A stretch of 64,000 bases of DNA from Nitrospirota bacterium (GCA_021829515.1 JAKBPM010000002.1:62001-126000), one strand, 5' to 3'; positions 25,750 to 35,981 are shown, counted from the stretch's first letter. Notes: generated by a model from the letters alone, not told the origin. Translations and numbers: made by a program.

Positions 25750-26831
25750 AATCATTCGCCCCTATTGTACTGGTTCTCGAGGATGGGACAATTTTTTCGG
25801 GTCAGAGCGTCGGTGCATCGGGAACTGTTTCTGGCGAAGTCGTTTTCAACACTGCGATGTCCGGATATCAGGAGGTTCTGACGGATCCTTCCTATGCAGG
25901 GCAGATTGTCGTAATGACATCACCGATGATCGGAAATACGGGAATTAATGAAGTCGATGCCGAGTCTTCGAAAGTTCAGTTGTCGGGGTTCCTGACGACA
26001 GCCATGAGCTATAAGCCTTCTCACCATCAGTGCACAAAAACGCTGCCGGATTACCTTGTCGAGCAGGGAATCATTTCCGCCCAGGAAATTGATACCCGCT
26101 CCCTGACACGTCATTTGAGGAAAAAGGGCGTTCTTCGGGGAATTTTGACCACCGAGATGGACAAGCCGTCCCGTCTGATTGAACGGGCGAGGCGCGTCCC
26201 ATCCATTGAATCTCTGGATCTGGTCCGTCAGGGACTTCCCATGCATGAAACATTGAAAAGGTCTTTGACTTCCGGGCTTGAAGTTGTCCTGATTGATTTC
26301 GGGGCAAAGGGATCGATTAAAAAGTGTCTGGAGGATCTTGGGGTACGGGTGAGGGTTGTTCCTCCCGATACCAAGGCCCAGTCAATTCTGGATGACCGCC
26401 CTGATGGGGTTGTCCTTTCAAATGGTCCGGGAGACCCGGCACGTCTGACGTCCATTATTGGTGAGGTTCGGGGGCTTCTTGGAAGATTGCCCATTCTTGG
26501 CATCTGTCTTGGTCACCAGCTCCTGAGTCTGGCTGTTGGTGCAAAAACCTACAAGCTGCCTTTCGGACACCACGGAGTAAACCACCCGATCCTGGATCTG
26601 TTTTCCGGGAAAGTCTGGATTACATCCCAGAATCATAATTATGCTGTCCGGGAAGACAGCCTCCCTGACGGATGCGAACCACTTTACAGGAGTCTGTATG
26701 ATGGTTCTCTGGAGGGAATCCGATTCTCCCGCTCTCCAATATTGTCCGTCCAGTTCCATCCGGAGGCTGCTCCTGGTCCGACGGACGCATTTCCTATCTT
26801 TTCAGAGTTTCTTGAAATGATGAAGAGGTAG
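25746..26831 (+). CDS. carA: Carbamoyl-phosphate synthase small (glutaminase) subunit
   Basis: Releases ammonia from glutamine for CarB. The class I amidotransferase triad is seen: Cys in GICLGHQLL and His-Glu in VQFHPEAAPGP. The N-terminal CPSase domain is typical (VFNTAMSGYQEVLTDPSYAGQI). 361 aa. Start ATG overlaps the stop of pyrC. Unlike the common carAB arrangement, a radical SAM gene lies between carA and carB. Confidence 0.95.
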   Translation: MKSFAPIVLVLEDGTIFSGQSVGASGTVSGEVVFNTAMSGYQEVLTDPSYAGQIVVMTSPMIGNTGINEVDAESSKVQLSGFLTTAMSYKPSHHQCTKTLPDYLVEQGIISAQEIDTRSLTRHLRKKGVLRGILTTEMDKPSRLIERARRVPSIESLDLVRQGLPMHETLKRSLTSGLEVVLIDFGAKGSIKKCLEDLGVRVRVVPPDTKAQSILDDRPDGVVLSNGPGDPARLTSIIGEVRGLLGRLPILGICLGHQLLSLAVGAKTYKLPFGHHGVNHPILDLFSGKVWITSQNHNYAVREDSLPDGCEPLYRSLYDGSLEGIRFSRSPILSVQFHPEAAPGPTDAFPIFSEFLEMMKR

Positions 26832-26834
26832 CCC

Positions 26835-27818
26835 TTGTCTTCTGATTCTTTTGACCCTTCGATTATTCGCAGTGAATTCTGGAGGGAGAGAGCGATACTT
26901 GCCTGGGAAAAGTACCGTGCGTGCAGTGTTTGCCCGAGAAATTGTCAGGTAGACCGTATTTCCGGAGAAACGGGAACCTGTCGAACGGGGGTTAATATCT
27001 CCGTTTCTGCAGCGAATCTTCATTTTGGGGAAGAGCCCTGTATTTCCGGCGTCCGGGGATCTGGCACTGTTTTCCTGACGTCCTGCAACCTGTCCTGTGA
27101 TTTTTGCCAGAATTTTCCGATCAGTCAGATGGATCATGGCAGGGAAGTCTCTTTTTCAGGCCTGTCCCGAATTTTTCTGGATCTTGAGAAAAGAGGCGCC
27201 CACAATATTAACCTCGTGACTCCGAGCCACGTTGTCCCGTCTCTCCTCATTGCGATCATTGTCGCCCGGGAATCGGGACTCTCCGTTCCGATCGTCTACA
27301 ACTCCAATGGATATGACGATGTTGAGATGTTAAAGCTGTTGGATGGACTGATCGATATTTACCTTCCCGACATGAAGTATTCTGAGGAGATTTATGCCCG
27401 GCGCATATCAAAGGCTGATCGATATGTCCATTTCAACAGGCTTGCCATTCTTGAGATGTTCCGCCAGGTGGGTCAACTGGTTCTTGATGAGAATGGAATT
27501 GCGAAAAAAGGACTTTTGGTGAGGCATCTGATCATGCCAAATGGCATTGGCGGTCTTTTGAAGACAGGATCGTTCATTCGTGAAAACCTTGGAAAAAATA
27601 CCGCCATTTCCCTGATGGCCCAGTATTTTCCTACAAACAGGGCGCTAAAGAGTGACTCCATCAATCGTCCAATTTCGATGGATGAATATGAGAGCGCGAT
27701 GGAGACCCTCTTTTCCCTGGAGCTTCTGGAAGGCTATATCCAGGAAAAAGAAGAGACATTTGATGAGTTTGACGAGGTTCCGATTGCATCTTCGGGCCAG
27801 GAGAGGGAAATTGCCTAA
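26835..27818 (+). CDS. Radical SAM protein (PflA-like, COG1313 type) between carA and carB
   Basis: 327-aa predicted radical SAM enzyme. The cluster motif [10 protein letters not shown] is at about residues 83-92; before it there is an N-terminal Cys-rich segment (CSVCPRNC, then CRTG) which may hold another iron-sulfur centre. Resembles pyruvate-formate-lyase-activating-enzyme-like proteins of unknown target. The TTG start at 26835 has AAGAGG seven bases ahead, three bases after the carA stop. The 3' end overlaps carB by 8 bases, so it is co-translated within the pyrimidine operon. Its role there is unknown. Confidence 0.85.
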   Translation: MSSDSFDPSIIRSEFWRERAILAWEKYRACSVCPRNCQVDRISGETGTCRTGVNISVSAANLHFGEEPCISGVRGSGTVFLTSCNLSCDFCQNFPISQMDHGREVSFSGLSRIFLDLEKRGAHNINLVTPSHVVPSLLIAIIVARESGLSVPIVYNSNGYDDVEMLKLLDGLIDIYLPDMKYSEEIYARRISKADRYVHFNRLAILEMFRQVGQLVLDENGIAKKGLLVRHLIMPNGIGGLLKTGSFIRENLGKNTAISLMAQYFPTNRALKSDSINRPISMDEYESAMETLFSLELLEGYIQEKEETFDEFDEVPIASSGQEREIA

Positions 27819-30800
27819 GCGAACAGATATTCAAAAAATCATGATCATCGGATCCGGTCCAATCGTTATCGGGCAAGCAGGGGAGTTCGACTATTCGGGA
27901 ACCCAGGCGGTCCAGGCGCTCAAAGAGGAGGGCTATATTGTTTCCCTTGTAAACTCGAATCCGGCGACGATCATGACCGATCCTGACCTTGCGCACAAAA
28001 CCTATATGGTGCCCTTAACCGTTGAGGCACTGGAGCGGGTTCTGGAAGTGGACCGTCCCGATGCCATCTTGCCTACGATGGGTGGACAAACCGCCCTGAA
28101 CCTTGCGGTCAGCCTTTCCGATCGTGGTGTTCTTTCCCGTTTGGGGATCAAGCTGATAGGGACCTCTGTTGAGTCTATCCGTAAAGCAGAGGATCGTGGC
28201 CTATTCAAAAAGGCAATGGAGAAGATCGGGCTGAGCAGTCCCAAAAGTTTTGTTGTCCACTCTCTTGATGAAGCCAAGCGTGCCTTAACGGCCATCCCTT
28301 TTCCTGTTCTTATCAGGGCTTCGTTTACCCTTGGCGGCACGGGCGGCGGGATCGCAAGGAATGCCGAAGAATTTGAGCAAAAAGTTTTATCCGGCCTTGA
28401 CCTGAGCCCTGTCGGTGAAGTGCTGGTTGAGGAGTCTCTTCTGGGCTGGAAAGAGTTTGAGCTCGAAGTCGTCAGGGATCGTGCTGACAACTCGATCATT
28501 GTCTGTTCGATTGAAAATGTCGACCCGATGGGTGTTCATACAGGCGACAGCATTACCGTTGCACCGGCGATGACTCTCACGGACAGGGAATATCAGTACC
28601 TCAGGAACGCGGCTATTTCCATCCTCAGGGAGATTGGTGTCGAAACAGGTGGGTCGAATGTTCAGTTCGCGGTCAATCCTCAGTCCGGCAGGGTTCTTGT
28701 TATCGAGATGAATCCCAGAGTATCAAGAAGTTCGGCACTGGCTTCGAAGGCGACGGGGTTCCCCATTGCGAGGGTCGCAACCAAGGTCGCAATAGGGTAT
28801 ACGCTAGATGAGATCAAAAATGACATTACCAAGGTAACTCCCGCAGCTTTTGAGCCGAGCATAGATTATGTTGTGGTCAAGGTTCCTCGCTTCCACTTTG
28901 AAAAATTTGCCCAGGCATCAAGGGTTCTCGGTCCACAAATGAAATCGGTGGGTGAGGTGATGGGAATCGGCCATCATTTCAAGGAAGCCTTGATGAAGGC
29001 TCTTCGCTCCCTTGAAAACAATCGTTCCGGCTTTGCCTCTGTTGTCCTTCCGGAAAGCGATTCAGAGGTTGAGGAGATGTTGAAAGAATCTCTTGATGAC
29101 CGCATTCACAGAATTGCTCAGGCATTCAGACAAGGCTATTCAGTGGAGAAAATCCATGAGTGGACCGGTGTGGATCAGTTTTTTCTGAATGAGATCCTTG
29201 AACTGGTCCATCTTGAAATCGAGATTGCCGAGCGGTGCAACGAACCTCTTGCCCTTTTTCCGGACGATCTTTTGAGAAAAGCAAAAAAAGATGGTTTGTC
29301 GGATCTCAGGATCGCTGAGCTTTTGCAAAAGGATGAGTCCCTTGTTCGCGAGATGCGGGAACGTCGGGGAATCTCTTTGCAATATCGCAGGGTTGATACA
29401 TGTGCTGCGGAATTTGATACAACGACTCCCTATCTCTATGGAACCTATGCGGGAGTCGATGAGAGGGATCTCTCAGGCTCCGAGGGGAAAAGTGTTGTTA
29501 TTCTTGGATCCGGTCCAAACAGGATCGGCCAGGGAGTCGAATTTGACTATTGCTGTGTGCACGGAGTGATGGCAGCCCGGGAAATGGGGTTCGATGCGGT
29601 CATGATCAATTGCAACCCGGAAACGGTTTCTACGGATTTTGATATCTCGGACAGACTGTATTTTGATCCGCTAACGCGGGAGGATGTTCTGGGAATCCTT
29701 GAAGAAGAGAAGCCGATGGGAGTTGTCGTCCAGTTTGGAGGCCAGACTCCCCTCAAGCTGGCCTCCATCCTTGCGGAAAAAAATATTCCTGTCCTTGGGA
29801 CTTCTCCGGGAATGACGGATCTTGCCGAAGACAGGGAGAGGTTTCATGCGGTTATTCAGGAACTGGGGCTTTTACAGCCATTAAGTGCCCTTTCCCACTC
29901 AATCGGGGATACCCCGGAAATGGTAATGTCGGTGGGGTTTCCGGTCCTGGTTCGTCCTTCATATGTTTTGGGCGGGGAAGCGATGGAGGTTCTGTACGAT
30001 GAAGAGGATCTGACCGCCTATCTCGCAAGAGCTGTGAGTCTGGACTTTCGTTTTCCTCTCCTGATCGACTCATTCCTTGGACAGGCAACCGAAGTGGATG
30101 TCGATGCTCTGAGTGATGGGACATCGGTCTTTATCGGGGGCATTCTTGAACATATCGAGGAAGCGGGAATCCACTCCGGCGATTCGGCCTGTTTCCTCCC
30201 CCCCATGAACCTGTCGGAAAAAGTTCTTCAGACACTGCGAGATCAGACGATCAAGCTCGCCCTCAGGCTTTCGGTCAAGGGATTGATGAATATCCAGTTT
30301 GCTGTCCAGAACGAAAAAGTCTACATCCTTGAGGTTAACCCGAGAGCTTCAAGAACGATTCCTTTCATCAGCAAATCAATTGGTCTTCCACTCGCAAAAA
30401 TAGCGATGAAGGTTATGCTTGGGAAATCTCTGGCCGATTTGGGTCTTTCTCATGGAGAAGTTGCCCGGACCCCTTTTGTTTCGGTCAAGGAAGCTGTATT
30501 CCCATTCAAGAAATTTCCCGGGGTTGACACCATTCTGGGTCCGGAGATGAAATCAACAGGCGAGGTCATGGGTCTTTCCCGCCGCTTTTCAAAAGCATTC
30601 CTGGATGCTCAGGAAGGGGCAGGAATGAATCTTCCGAAACAGGGGCGTGTTTTTGTCAGTGTATCTGACAGGGATAAACCAGCTATTATAGAAATATGTC
30701 AGTCCCTGAATTCGTTGGGGTATAAGATTGTTGCTACTGGCGGAACCCGTGACGTATTGATTGCTGCAGGTATGGACGTCGAGCATGTCAACAAGGTTAA

Positions 30801-31041
30801 AGAGGGTTCACCTCACATTGTTGACCAGATTGCCGATGGTAGAATCGCCCTTGTGGTAAACACCGTGTCCGGCAAAAGTTCCCAGAGGGATTCCCTGTCG
30901 ATCAGGAGGGAAACGCTCGCGAGAAACATCCCGTATTATACGACAGTTGCGGGAGCCAAGGCTCTGGCGATGGCTCTTATGGATGCTTCAAGCAGAAATG
31001 TTTTGGAAGAGGTTATTTGTTTGCAGGAGATCCGGAGATAG
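27811..31041 (+). CDS. carB: Carbamoyl-phosphate synthase large subunit
   Basis: Makes carbamoyl phosphate from ammonia, bicarbonate and two ATP. Two homologous halves each with an ATP-grasp domain, starting [18 protein letters not shown] near residue 12 and [18 protein letters not shown] near 565, and a C-terminal MGS-like allosteric domain from about 945. The start is set at TTG 27811 because GGAGAGGG sits just upstream and the protein then begins [16 protein letters not shown]; an upstream in-frame extension inside the radical SAM gene is rejected. 1076 aa, normal length. Confidence 0.96.
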   Translation: MPKRTDIQKIMIIGSGPIVIGQAGEFDYSGTQAVQALKEEGYIVSLVNSNPATIMTDPDLAHKTYMVPLTVEALERVLEVDRPDAILPTMGGQTALNLAVSLSDRGVLSRLGIKLIGTSVESIRKAEDRGLFKKAMEKIGLSSPKSFVVHSLDEAKRALTAIPFPVLIRASFTLGGTGGGIARNAEEFEQKVLSGLDLSPVGEVLVEESLLGWKEFELEVVRDRADNSIIVCSIENVDPMGVHTGDSITVAPAMTLTDREYQYLRNAAISILREIGVETGGSNVQFAVNPQSGRVLVIEMNPRVSRSSALASKATGFPIARVATKVAIGYTLDEIKNDITKVTPAAFEPSIDYVVVKVPRFHFEKFAQASRVLGPQMKSVGEVMGIGHHFKEALMKALRSLENNRSGFASVVLPESDSEVEEMLKESLDDRIHRIAQAFRQGYSVEKIHEWTGVDQFFLNEILELVHLEIEIAERCNEPLALFPDDLLRKAKKDGLSDLRIAELLQKDESLVREMRERRGISLQYRRVDTCAAEFDTTTPYLYGTYAGVDERDLSGSEGKSVVILGSGPNRIGQGVEFDYCCVHGVMAAREMGFDAVMINCNPETVSTDFDISDRLYFDPLTREDVLGILEEEKPMGVVVQFGGQTPLKLASILAEKNIPVLGTSPGMTDLAEDRERFHAVIQELGLLQPLSALSHSIGDTPEMVMSVGFPVLVRPSYVLGGEAMEVLYDEEDLTAYLARAVSLDFRFPLLIDSFLGQATEVDVDALSDGTSVFIGGILEHIEEAGIHSGDSACFLPPMNLSEKVLQTLRDQTIKLALRLSVKGLMNIQFAVQNEKVYILEVNPRASRTIPFISKSIGLPLAKIAMKVMLGKSLADLGLSHGEVARTPFVSVKEAVFPFKKFPGVDTILGPEMKSTGEVMGLSRRFSKAFLDAQEGAGMNLPKQGRVFVSVSDRDKPAIIEICQSLNSLGYKIVATGGTRDVLIAAGMDVEHVNKVKEGSPHIVDQIADGRIALVVNTVSGKSSQRDSLSIRRETLARNIPYYTTVAGAKALAMALMDASSRNVLEEVICLQEIRR

Positions 31042-31100
31042 ATCTCTCAAGTGTTTGAAAACGTGTGGTCCTGTTCCAGGAAAAAAGAAAAGGTGAGAAG

Positions 31101-31568
31101 ATGAATCAATTACCGATGACCAAAGAGGGGTATGATAAACTGGTAGAGGAGCTTGATCGGCTGAAACATGTGGAGCGTCCCAAAAATATTGCGGATATTG
31201 CTGAGGCGCGTGCCCATGGAGATCTTTCAGAAAATGCCGAGTATCATGCAGCGAAAGAACGGCAGGGTTTCCTGGGATCCAGAATTCAGGAGCTCGAACA
31301 GAAAATCTCTTCTGCCATCATTGTATCTTCAGCTCATCAGGACCCATCAAGGGTTACTTTTGGTGCGACCGTCAAGCTTGTTTCAACGACGGGAGAGGAA
31401 AAGCGCTATACGCTGGTTGGACAGGAAGAAGTTGACCTGAAGCTTGGGAAAATATCAATCCAGTCTCCTGTGGGAAAGGCCTTGATCGGCCACTCGAAGG
31501 GAGAAAGCGTCACGATCCGCATTCCATCGGGAGAAGTTGTATACTCCATTGAGGAAATCCTCTACTAG
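31101..31568 (+). CDS. greA: Transcription elongation factor GreA
   Basis: Rescues backtracked RNA polymerase by stimulating transcript cleavage. Coiled-coil N-terminus with the acidic tip ARAHGDLSENAEYHAAKERQ and the C-terminal FKBP-like domain ending SPVGKALIGHSKGE. 155 aa, normal length. ATG at 31101 follows AAAGGTGAG. About 60 bases after carB, likely read from the pyr operon; the carB-greA order occurs in several bacterial groups. Confidence 0.95.
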   Translation: MNQLPMTKEGYDKLVEELDRLKHVERPKNIADIAEARAHGDLSENAEYHAAKERQGFLGSRIQELEQKISSAIIVSSAHQDPSRVTFGATVKLVSTTGEEKRYTLVGQEEVDLKLGKISIQSPVGKALIGHSKGESVTIRIPSGEVVYSIEEILY

Positions 31569-31583
31569 ATTTGAGGCGACATC

Positions 31584-31718
31584 ATGCAAACCCCGATGGA
31601 CAGCAAAAAGTGGATAACAATTGTCGTCGTGATCCTGACGATTCTTGTTCCCACTTTTGTGATTATCTTTAATGCTTATTACGGCTTTTCTCTTTACCAC
31701 AAGGTGATGGGCCAATAA
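31584..31718 (+). CDS. Small single-span membrane peptide, 44 aa
   Basis: Short frame 15 bases after greA: polar start, one strongly hydrophobic helix at residues 11-31, then a short polar tail ending HKVMGQ. GAGGCG sits eight bases before the ATG. The codon use is normal and the helix is well formed, which supports a real small membrane protein, but no family is recognised. Confidence 0.5.
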   Translation: MQTPMDSKKWITIVVVILTILVPTFVIIFNAYYGFSLYHKVMGQ

Positions 31719-31850
31719 CCGTTTCCGCGTTCACGTGTTCTGTATCAATTCGGGATAACACTTTTAAAATGTGTTTCATTTTGATATAATTCTTTCGTCT
31801 GAACGTTTTGTGTTTTTAAGAAATCATTATTTTAGAAATAGTTAATTTTT

Positions 31851-31866
31851 TGGCATGGGTATTGCT
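31851..31866 (+). promoter_or_regulatory. Sigma-54-type (-24/-12) promoter
   Basis: TGGCATGGGTATTGCT matches the consensus TGGCAC-N5-TTGCW at all key positions: GG and GC are separated by exactly ten bases. It lies about 57 bases before the zinc-ribbon gene at 31923. A separate TATAAT at 31785-31790 lies upstream with a poor -35. A sigma-54 activator gene is found at 37.9 kb. Confidence 0.6.
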
Positions 31867-31922
31867 ATTATATCGTTGAGTGAAGTTCTGGATTGTCTGA
31901 TGACAATAGACGGAGGTCAGCG

Positions 31923-32120
31923 ATGGAGTGCCCAAGATGCCATACGGAGATGTTTGAGGAAGAGTTTAACGATTTAAATGACGATACGGGTTATTTGGGT
32001 TTCCGGGGTTGGAGATGCATCCTCTGTGGGGAGATTGTGGATTCCGTGATCCTCTCCAACAGGAAGCGAAGACCTGCTCCTATGGTAGGTCGAAATCGTA
32101 AAATCATGGCATATAACTAA
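31923..32120 (+). CDS. Small zinc-ribbon protein
   Basis: 65-aa protein with two CXXC pairs (CPRCH near residue 3 and CILCG near 39), a probable zinc ribbon, and a basic C-terminal tail (NRKRRPAP...RNRK). Could be a nucleic-acid or protein-binding regulator; function unknown. GGAGG lies seven bases before the ATG. Preceded by a sigma-54-type promoter and followed by an IscA-like gene, probably co-transcribed. Confidence 0.75.
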   Translation: MECPRCHTEMFEEEFNDLNDDTGYLGFRGWRCILCGEIVDSVILSNRKRRPAPMVGRNRKIMAYN

Positions 32121-32157
32121 ATTATTCAAACGGAATCACAACAGGAGGATATGATAT

Positions 32158-32481
32158 ATGATCAGCATGTCAGAAAAAGCAGTTGAGAAAGTCAGTGAAT
32201 ATCTGACTTCAGAAAACAAGGTCGGTTATGGTCTTCGCGTTTATGTCTCCGGCGGTGGTTGCCATGGCTTTCAATATGGGATGGCCTTTGAAGAGGCTCC
32301 CGGTGAAATGGACCAGATCATTGAAGAGTCTGGTGTAAAACTCTTTATTGATGCACAAAGCTACCCGTTGCTTGACGGTGCGGAAGTCGACTATGTCGAG
32401 AATCTCTATGGATCGGGTTTTGCAATCAAGAATCCAAACGCCAAGAGTTCTTGTGGTTGTGGAAGCTCTTTTTCAACCTAG
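32158..32481 (+). CDS. HesB/IscA/ErpA-type iron-sulfur carrier protein
   Basis: A-type carrier that passes iron-sulfur clusters to client proteins, 107 aa. The three conserved Cys are in GGGCHGFQYG and CGCGSSF. AGGAGG is found before the ATG at 32158. Many client proteins are coded in this window (ferredoxin-type flavoprotein, Rieske, radical SAM, Nth). Start MISMSEKAVEKV is normal for the family. Confidence 0.92.
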   Translation: MISMSEKAVEKVSEYLTSENKVGYGLRVYVSGGGCHGFQYGMAFEEAPGEMDQIIEESGVKLFIDAQSYPLLDGAEVDYVENLYGSGFAIKNPNAKSSCGCGSSFST

Positions 32482-32533
32482 GTTGAAGGAAGTTCGTCCG
32501 TTTCAGGTTTTTCTCTTTGAAGCTTTGTGTAAG

Positions 32534-33130
32534 ATGGGGAGTCCTTTGTTTTTTGGAGGGCTCCTCTTTTTTTGTCTTTTATTTGCCTCATTACCTGGCA
32601 TGTCTGCTCAGGCTTTTTCCGGAGATCTGGCCGATTCCGGTACAGATATTCTGTCCTCGTACATTCTGAATCACAATCGTGTCCACCTGTCCCGCAAGCA
32701 GGCCTGGAAGATTTCTCGTGAAATTGTTCGCCAGTCAGCACTTCTTGGGGTTCCTGTAGATCTTGGTGTTGCCATCATGGAGCGGGAATCTGCTTTTAAC
32801 CCGATGGCAATGAACAGGGATTCCGGAGATTATGGACTTTTTCAAATCCATTATGCGTTCTGGAAAAAACATTTTGCCCGCAAAAAGGGATCAAGGCTCT
32901 GGCCCCTTTCTTTTAAGGACTTATACAGGATTGCTGTCAATGTTCGCGTTGGAATGATGATTATTCGGCATGATCTGCTTCTGTCCCACGGGTCAGTCTA
33001 CGGAATGATCGGTCTGTATAGTGGGAGGAAAGGCAACGCCCGTAATGCATATGTCATGGGTGTCTTGGCAAATGAGGAGCGGTTCCGGCTATATCAGCAG
33101 AAAATGGAGGCGTTGGCTCGATTGCGCTAA
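32534..33130 (+). CDS. Lytic transglycosylase (SLT-like)
   Basis: Cleaves the glycan strands of peptidoglycan, forming 1,6-anhydro ends. Catalytic Glu in IMERESAFNP near residue 80, followed by SGDYGLFQIHY, typical of goose-lysozyme-like SLT domains. N-terminal signal peptide (residues 1-~27, ending SAQA). 198 aa, a minimal enzyme. The ATG at 32534 lacks a good Shine-Dalgarno site, so translation may depend on upstream coupling. Confidence 0.82.
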   Translation: MGSPLFFGGLLFFCLLFASLPGMSAQAFSGDLADSGTDILSSYILNHNRVHLSRKQAWKISREIVRQSALLGVPVDLGVAIMERESAFNPMAMNRDSGDYGLFQIHYAFWKKHFARKKGSRLWPLSFKDLYRIAVNVRVGMMIIRHDLLLSHGSVYGMIGLYSGRKGNARNAYVMGVLANEERFRLYQQKMEALARLR

Positions 33131-33146
33131 GATGATTCGGACTGTT

Positions 33147-34520
33147 TCATTGTGAAACAACTCCCTGTTCGGTTGGCTCTATGCGTTCTTTGGGGGCTGA
33201 AGCTCTGTTCCGACCGGAGTATTTTGAGTTGTATAACATTTGGTCAGCGATGGCCAGAAGCCCTGTCAGATGCGGGGCATGCTCCGGGTAGGAGGCGATT
33301 CCTATGCTGACAGTCAGTCTGATGTCCGGGTATTTCAAGAACGTCAGAGACTGGACTCTGCTGAGAATCCTTTCCGAAATGCTTCTTGCTGTTTTTGTGG
33401 TGGTTCCCGGTAAAATGACCAGAAATTCTTCCCCCCCGTAACGCCCTATGCGGTCTTCCGATCGAAGCGCTTCCGAAACACTTTTTGTCAGCTCAATCAG
33501 AACCTCGTCCCCGGCAAGATGGCCAAACTTGTCATTGATCTTTTTGAAGTGATCGAGATCAATCATGAGGATTGAAAGGTTGTTTCCCTGGAGCTTGGTC
33601 TGGGCGATCTCATTTGAGAGGATTTCTTCGATTGAGGCTCTGTTGTAAGCACCGGTCATTGTATCAAGTTCGGCTTTTTTCTTAAGTGCAAGATGGTTTT
33701 TGTGCAGGGAAAGACTTGTTCCCAAAAGAGGAAAGCAAAGTTCGACCGCATTTTTCATTTCAAGGGTTGTTTTTAATGAGTTGTATTCAAGCGTATCAGG
33801 GATAACGAGAAGAAAATGCTTGGGGTAAGGGATATGATAGTCAACCGGCAAGAGATAAAAAGGATTGTTCCGGATGAACTCCCTCAGTAGCGGTGGTGCT
33901 GATGAGGGGGAATGAAGTGTTGTCGGATTCTGGATAAATGGAGGTTCTCTGAAAAAATGTGATGGTAGGGCCAGGTCGTCTTTGGGAAGAAGAAAATTTC
34001 CCTCTATGCTTTTGGCTTCCACCTTCAATGTCTTGGAGTGGGCAGAGGTCTTGAGATAGATAACCCCCCTTGCATTCAGAAAATTCCGTGTTGCAGTCGA
34101 AATCATTTCGGCAAAAGAAGTTTCTGGCGAACCCAGGCCGGTGATTGTCTGGATAAAGGTCTGCAGTCTGGTCAGGACAGATAAAAGCGAAAACTTTGCG
34201 GTGATTTCATGGCGGAGGAGTTCAATAACGTCAAATGGCAAAACAGGTACGTTTCCGGGGACGCCAGCGGAAGCACGGTCTTCTTCAGCAAGAACGACAT
34301 ATGCTTCATTGTGTGTTTTGATTTCTGTCCAGGATTTTCCAAAAGGAATTTGTTCATAGCTTGCAATAAGGCAAAAATCTTCAGAGGGATCAGGATCGAT
34401 AAAGGCGGATATTTTAAACTGGGGTGCAGAGACCTGCAAGAGCGTTTGAACTGTCTGAACCCATTCCCTCTGAGTTTTTCCTGAAGGTCTGACAATGAGC
34501 AGTGAAAGGGGTTTTTTCAT
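33147..34520 (-). CDS. Diguanylate cyclase with N-terminal sensory region (GGDEF)
   Basis: Makes cyclic di-GMP. C-terminal GGDEF domain with active RYGGEEFLVILPG and an intact inhibitory I-site (RSED, Asp six residues before the first Gly). The ~280 residues ahead have a GAF-like middle part (about 100-260) and a receiver-like start; no membrane helices. 457 aa. ATG at 34520 has AGGAG five bases upstream (a TTG precedes it). No EAL or HD-GYP gene is in this window. Confidence 0.9.
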   Translation of the reverse strand: MKKPLSLLIVRPSGKTQREWVQTVQTLLQVSAPQFKISAFIDPDPSEDFCLIASYEQIPFGKSWTEIKTHNEAYVVLAEEDRASAGVPGNVPVLPFDVIELLRHEITAKFSLLSVLTRLQTFIQTITGLGSPETSFAEMISTATRNFLNARGVIYLKTSAHSKTLKVEAKSIEGNFLLPKDDLALPSHFFREPPFIQNPTTLHSPSSAPPLLREFIRNNPFYLLPVDYHIPYPKHFLLVIPDTLEYNSLKTTLEMKNAVELCFPLLGTSLSLHKNHLALKKKAELDTMTGAYNRASIEEILSNEIAQTKLQGNNLSILMIDLDHFKKINDKFGHLAGDEVLIELTKSVSEALRSEDRIGRYGGEEFLVILPGTTTKTARSISERILSRVQSLTFLKYPDIRLTVSIGIASYPEHAPHLTGLLAIADQMLYNSKYSGRNRASAPKERIEPTEQGVVSQ

Positions 34521-34577
34521 CAACGCTCCTGAGAAATTTTGCGTGGCATGTTTTGATGCGCATATGCTATCCGGTCA

Positions 34578-35981
34578 TCAGATAGCATCGGTCAAGTCGT
34601 CTACCAGATATTTGAATATTTCTGCAAATGTAGGGTGTATGTGGAGAATCCTCTGGTAGTCGTCAAGCGTTGCCCCTAATGCAATTGCAACATGGATCAC
34701 ATGGATCAGGTCCGATGCTCCCGGACCGAACATCTCCGCCCCCAGAATCTTGCGATCCTTTTCATCGGCAACAATTTTAAGCCATCCGTCCGTGCGGCGG
34801 TAAACAATGGCTTTCCCAAGATCTGTAAAAGGTATCTTGCCTGTGATGACCGAATATCCCTTGTGAAGAGCTTCATTTTCCGACAAGCCTGAGCGGGCGT
34901 ATTCCGGATCGGTGAATATCGCGATGGGGACCGGTGGTTCAGGGACGGGGAGAGGCTGTTCCCTTGTTGCGTTTTCCCCAGCCATTTCTCCGTGGAATGT
35001 TGCGACATTCAGAACGGGAAGAATCCCTGTGACATCCCCGGCTGCATAAATATCCGGATTGGTTGTCTGGAGCGTGGACAGGACTTTGATAATGCCTTTT
35101 TCTGCGGTTTCAACCCCGGCGGCAGGCAGGTCCAGAATATGTGTGTCGGGCGTCCGTCCAATGGCCGAGAGGAGGCGGTCGAACGGGCAGGAATGTTCCT
35201 TGCCATTATGGATGTAATGCATAATGGGCCCCAAGGGGGTATTCTCCACCCATTCATTTGTAATGCCCATATGAATCGGGAGTCCTCTCGCCCTCAAGGC
35301 ATCAAGATAGGCATCGGAGATCGTCCGATCGAGCCCATGTCCCCATTCCGGATTGATATTGAGGATCGTCACATCTGATCCCATGTTGTGGAGGTACTGT
35401 CCAAGCTCAAGTCCGACCGGGCCAGTTCCGATCACGACAACTTTTTTGGGCAGGATCCTTGTTTCGAGGATATCATCGGAGGTCATGATGTCTTTTGCCT
35501 CAAGTCCCTTGATGTGGGGAAGACGGATCCGGGTTCCTGAGGCGATGATCGCCTTTCTGAACGATATAGGCGCTCCGCTGATACTCCCCTCGTGGGGGCC
35601 GGTAAATCGAAACAGACCTTCGACCAGCGTAATGGATGGATTGTTCAGGATCCCCTGAAGGGCATCATCTGCAAACTCTTTTATCATCCTGTCTTTTGCA
35701 TCGACAATGTAATTCATATCCAGGTCAACTTGCCCGCCGGAAAGCCTTAGCCCCAGTTCCGGAAGCTCAGAGACGATGAGATGTCTGACATGGGCAGAGC
35801 GTAACAATGCCTTGGAGGGCATGCAGCCTTTCAGGATGCAGAGCCCTCCAAAGGGTCCCGGGTCGACAAGAGTTACCCGTGCTCCTTTCCTGGCAGCTGC
35901 TTTTGCAGCATATCGGCCGGCCGATCCCCCACCAATCACCAGAACATCGGTGTTTTCCGGAATGTTTTTGTGTCGGGTCAT
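34578..35981 (-). CDS. Dihydrolipoamide dehydrogenase/mercuric reductase-like flavoprotein
   Basis: Class I pyridine nucleotide-disulfide oxidoreductase, 467 aa. FAD motif VIGGGSAGRYAA near 15, redox disulfide GGLCILKGCMPSK near 45 (CX4C), NAD motif VIGTGPVGLELG near 175, second FAD motif IYAAGDVTG near 310, and the C-terminal dimer domain with HIHPTFAE carrying the active-site His. No 2-oxoacid dehydrogenase genes are near, so the substrate is uncertain. The start at 35981 gives a normal N-terminus; the frame is open for another 102 codons to 36287 but that extension has no family match. Confidence 0.87.
   Translation of the reverse strand: MTRHKNIPENTDVLVIGGGSAGRYAAKAAARKGARVTLVDPGPFGGLCILKGCMPSKALLRSAHVRHLIVSELPELGLRLSGGQVDLDMNYIVDAKDRMIKEFADDALQGILNNPSITLVEGLFRFTGPHEGSISGAPISFRKAIIASGTRIRLPHIKGLEAKDIMTSDDILETRILPKKVVVIGTGPVGLELGQYLHNMGSDVTILNINPEWGHGLDRTISDAYLDALRARGLPIHMGITNEWVENTPLGPIMHYIHNGKEHSCPFDRLLSAIGRTPDTHILDLPAAGVETAEKGIIKVLSTLQTTNPDIYAAGDVTGILPVLNVATFHGEMAGENATREQPLPVPEPPVPIAIFTDPEYARSGLSENEALHKGYSVITGKIPFTDLGKAIVYRRTDGWLKIVADEKDRKILGAEMFGPGASDLIHVIHVAIALGATLDDYQRILHIHPTFAEIFKYLVDDLTDAI

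Noticed and set aside
27652..27810. N-terminal extension of CarB into the radical SAM gene
   Set aside because: It is out of frame with a real gene and CarB proteins begin near the TTG at 27811, which has GGAGAGGG ahead.
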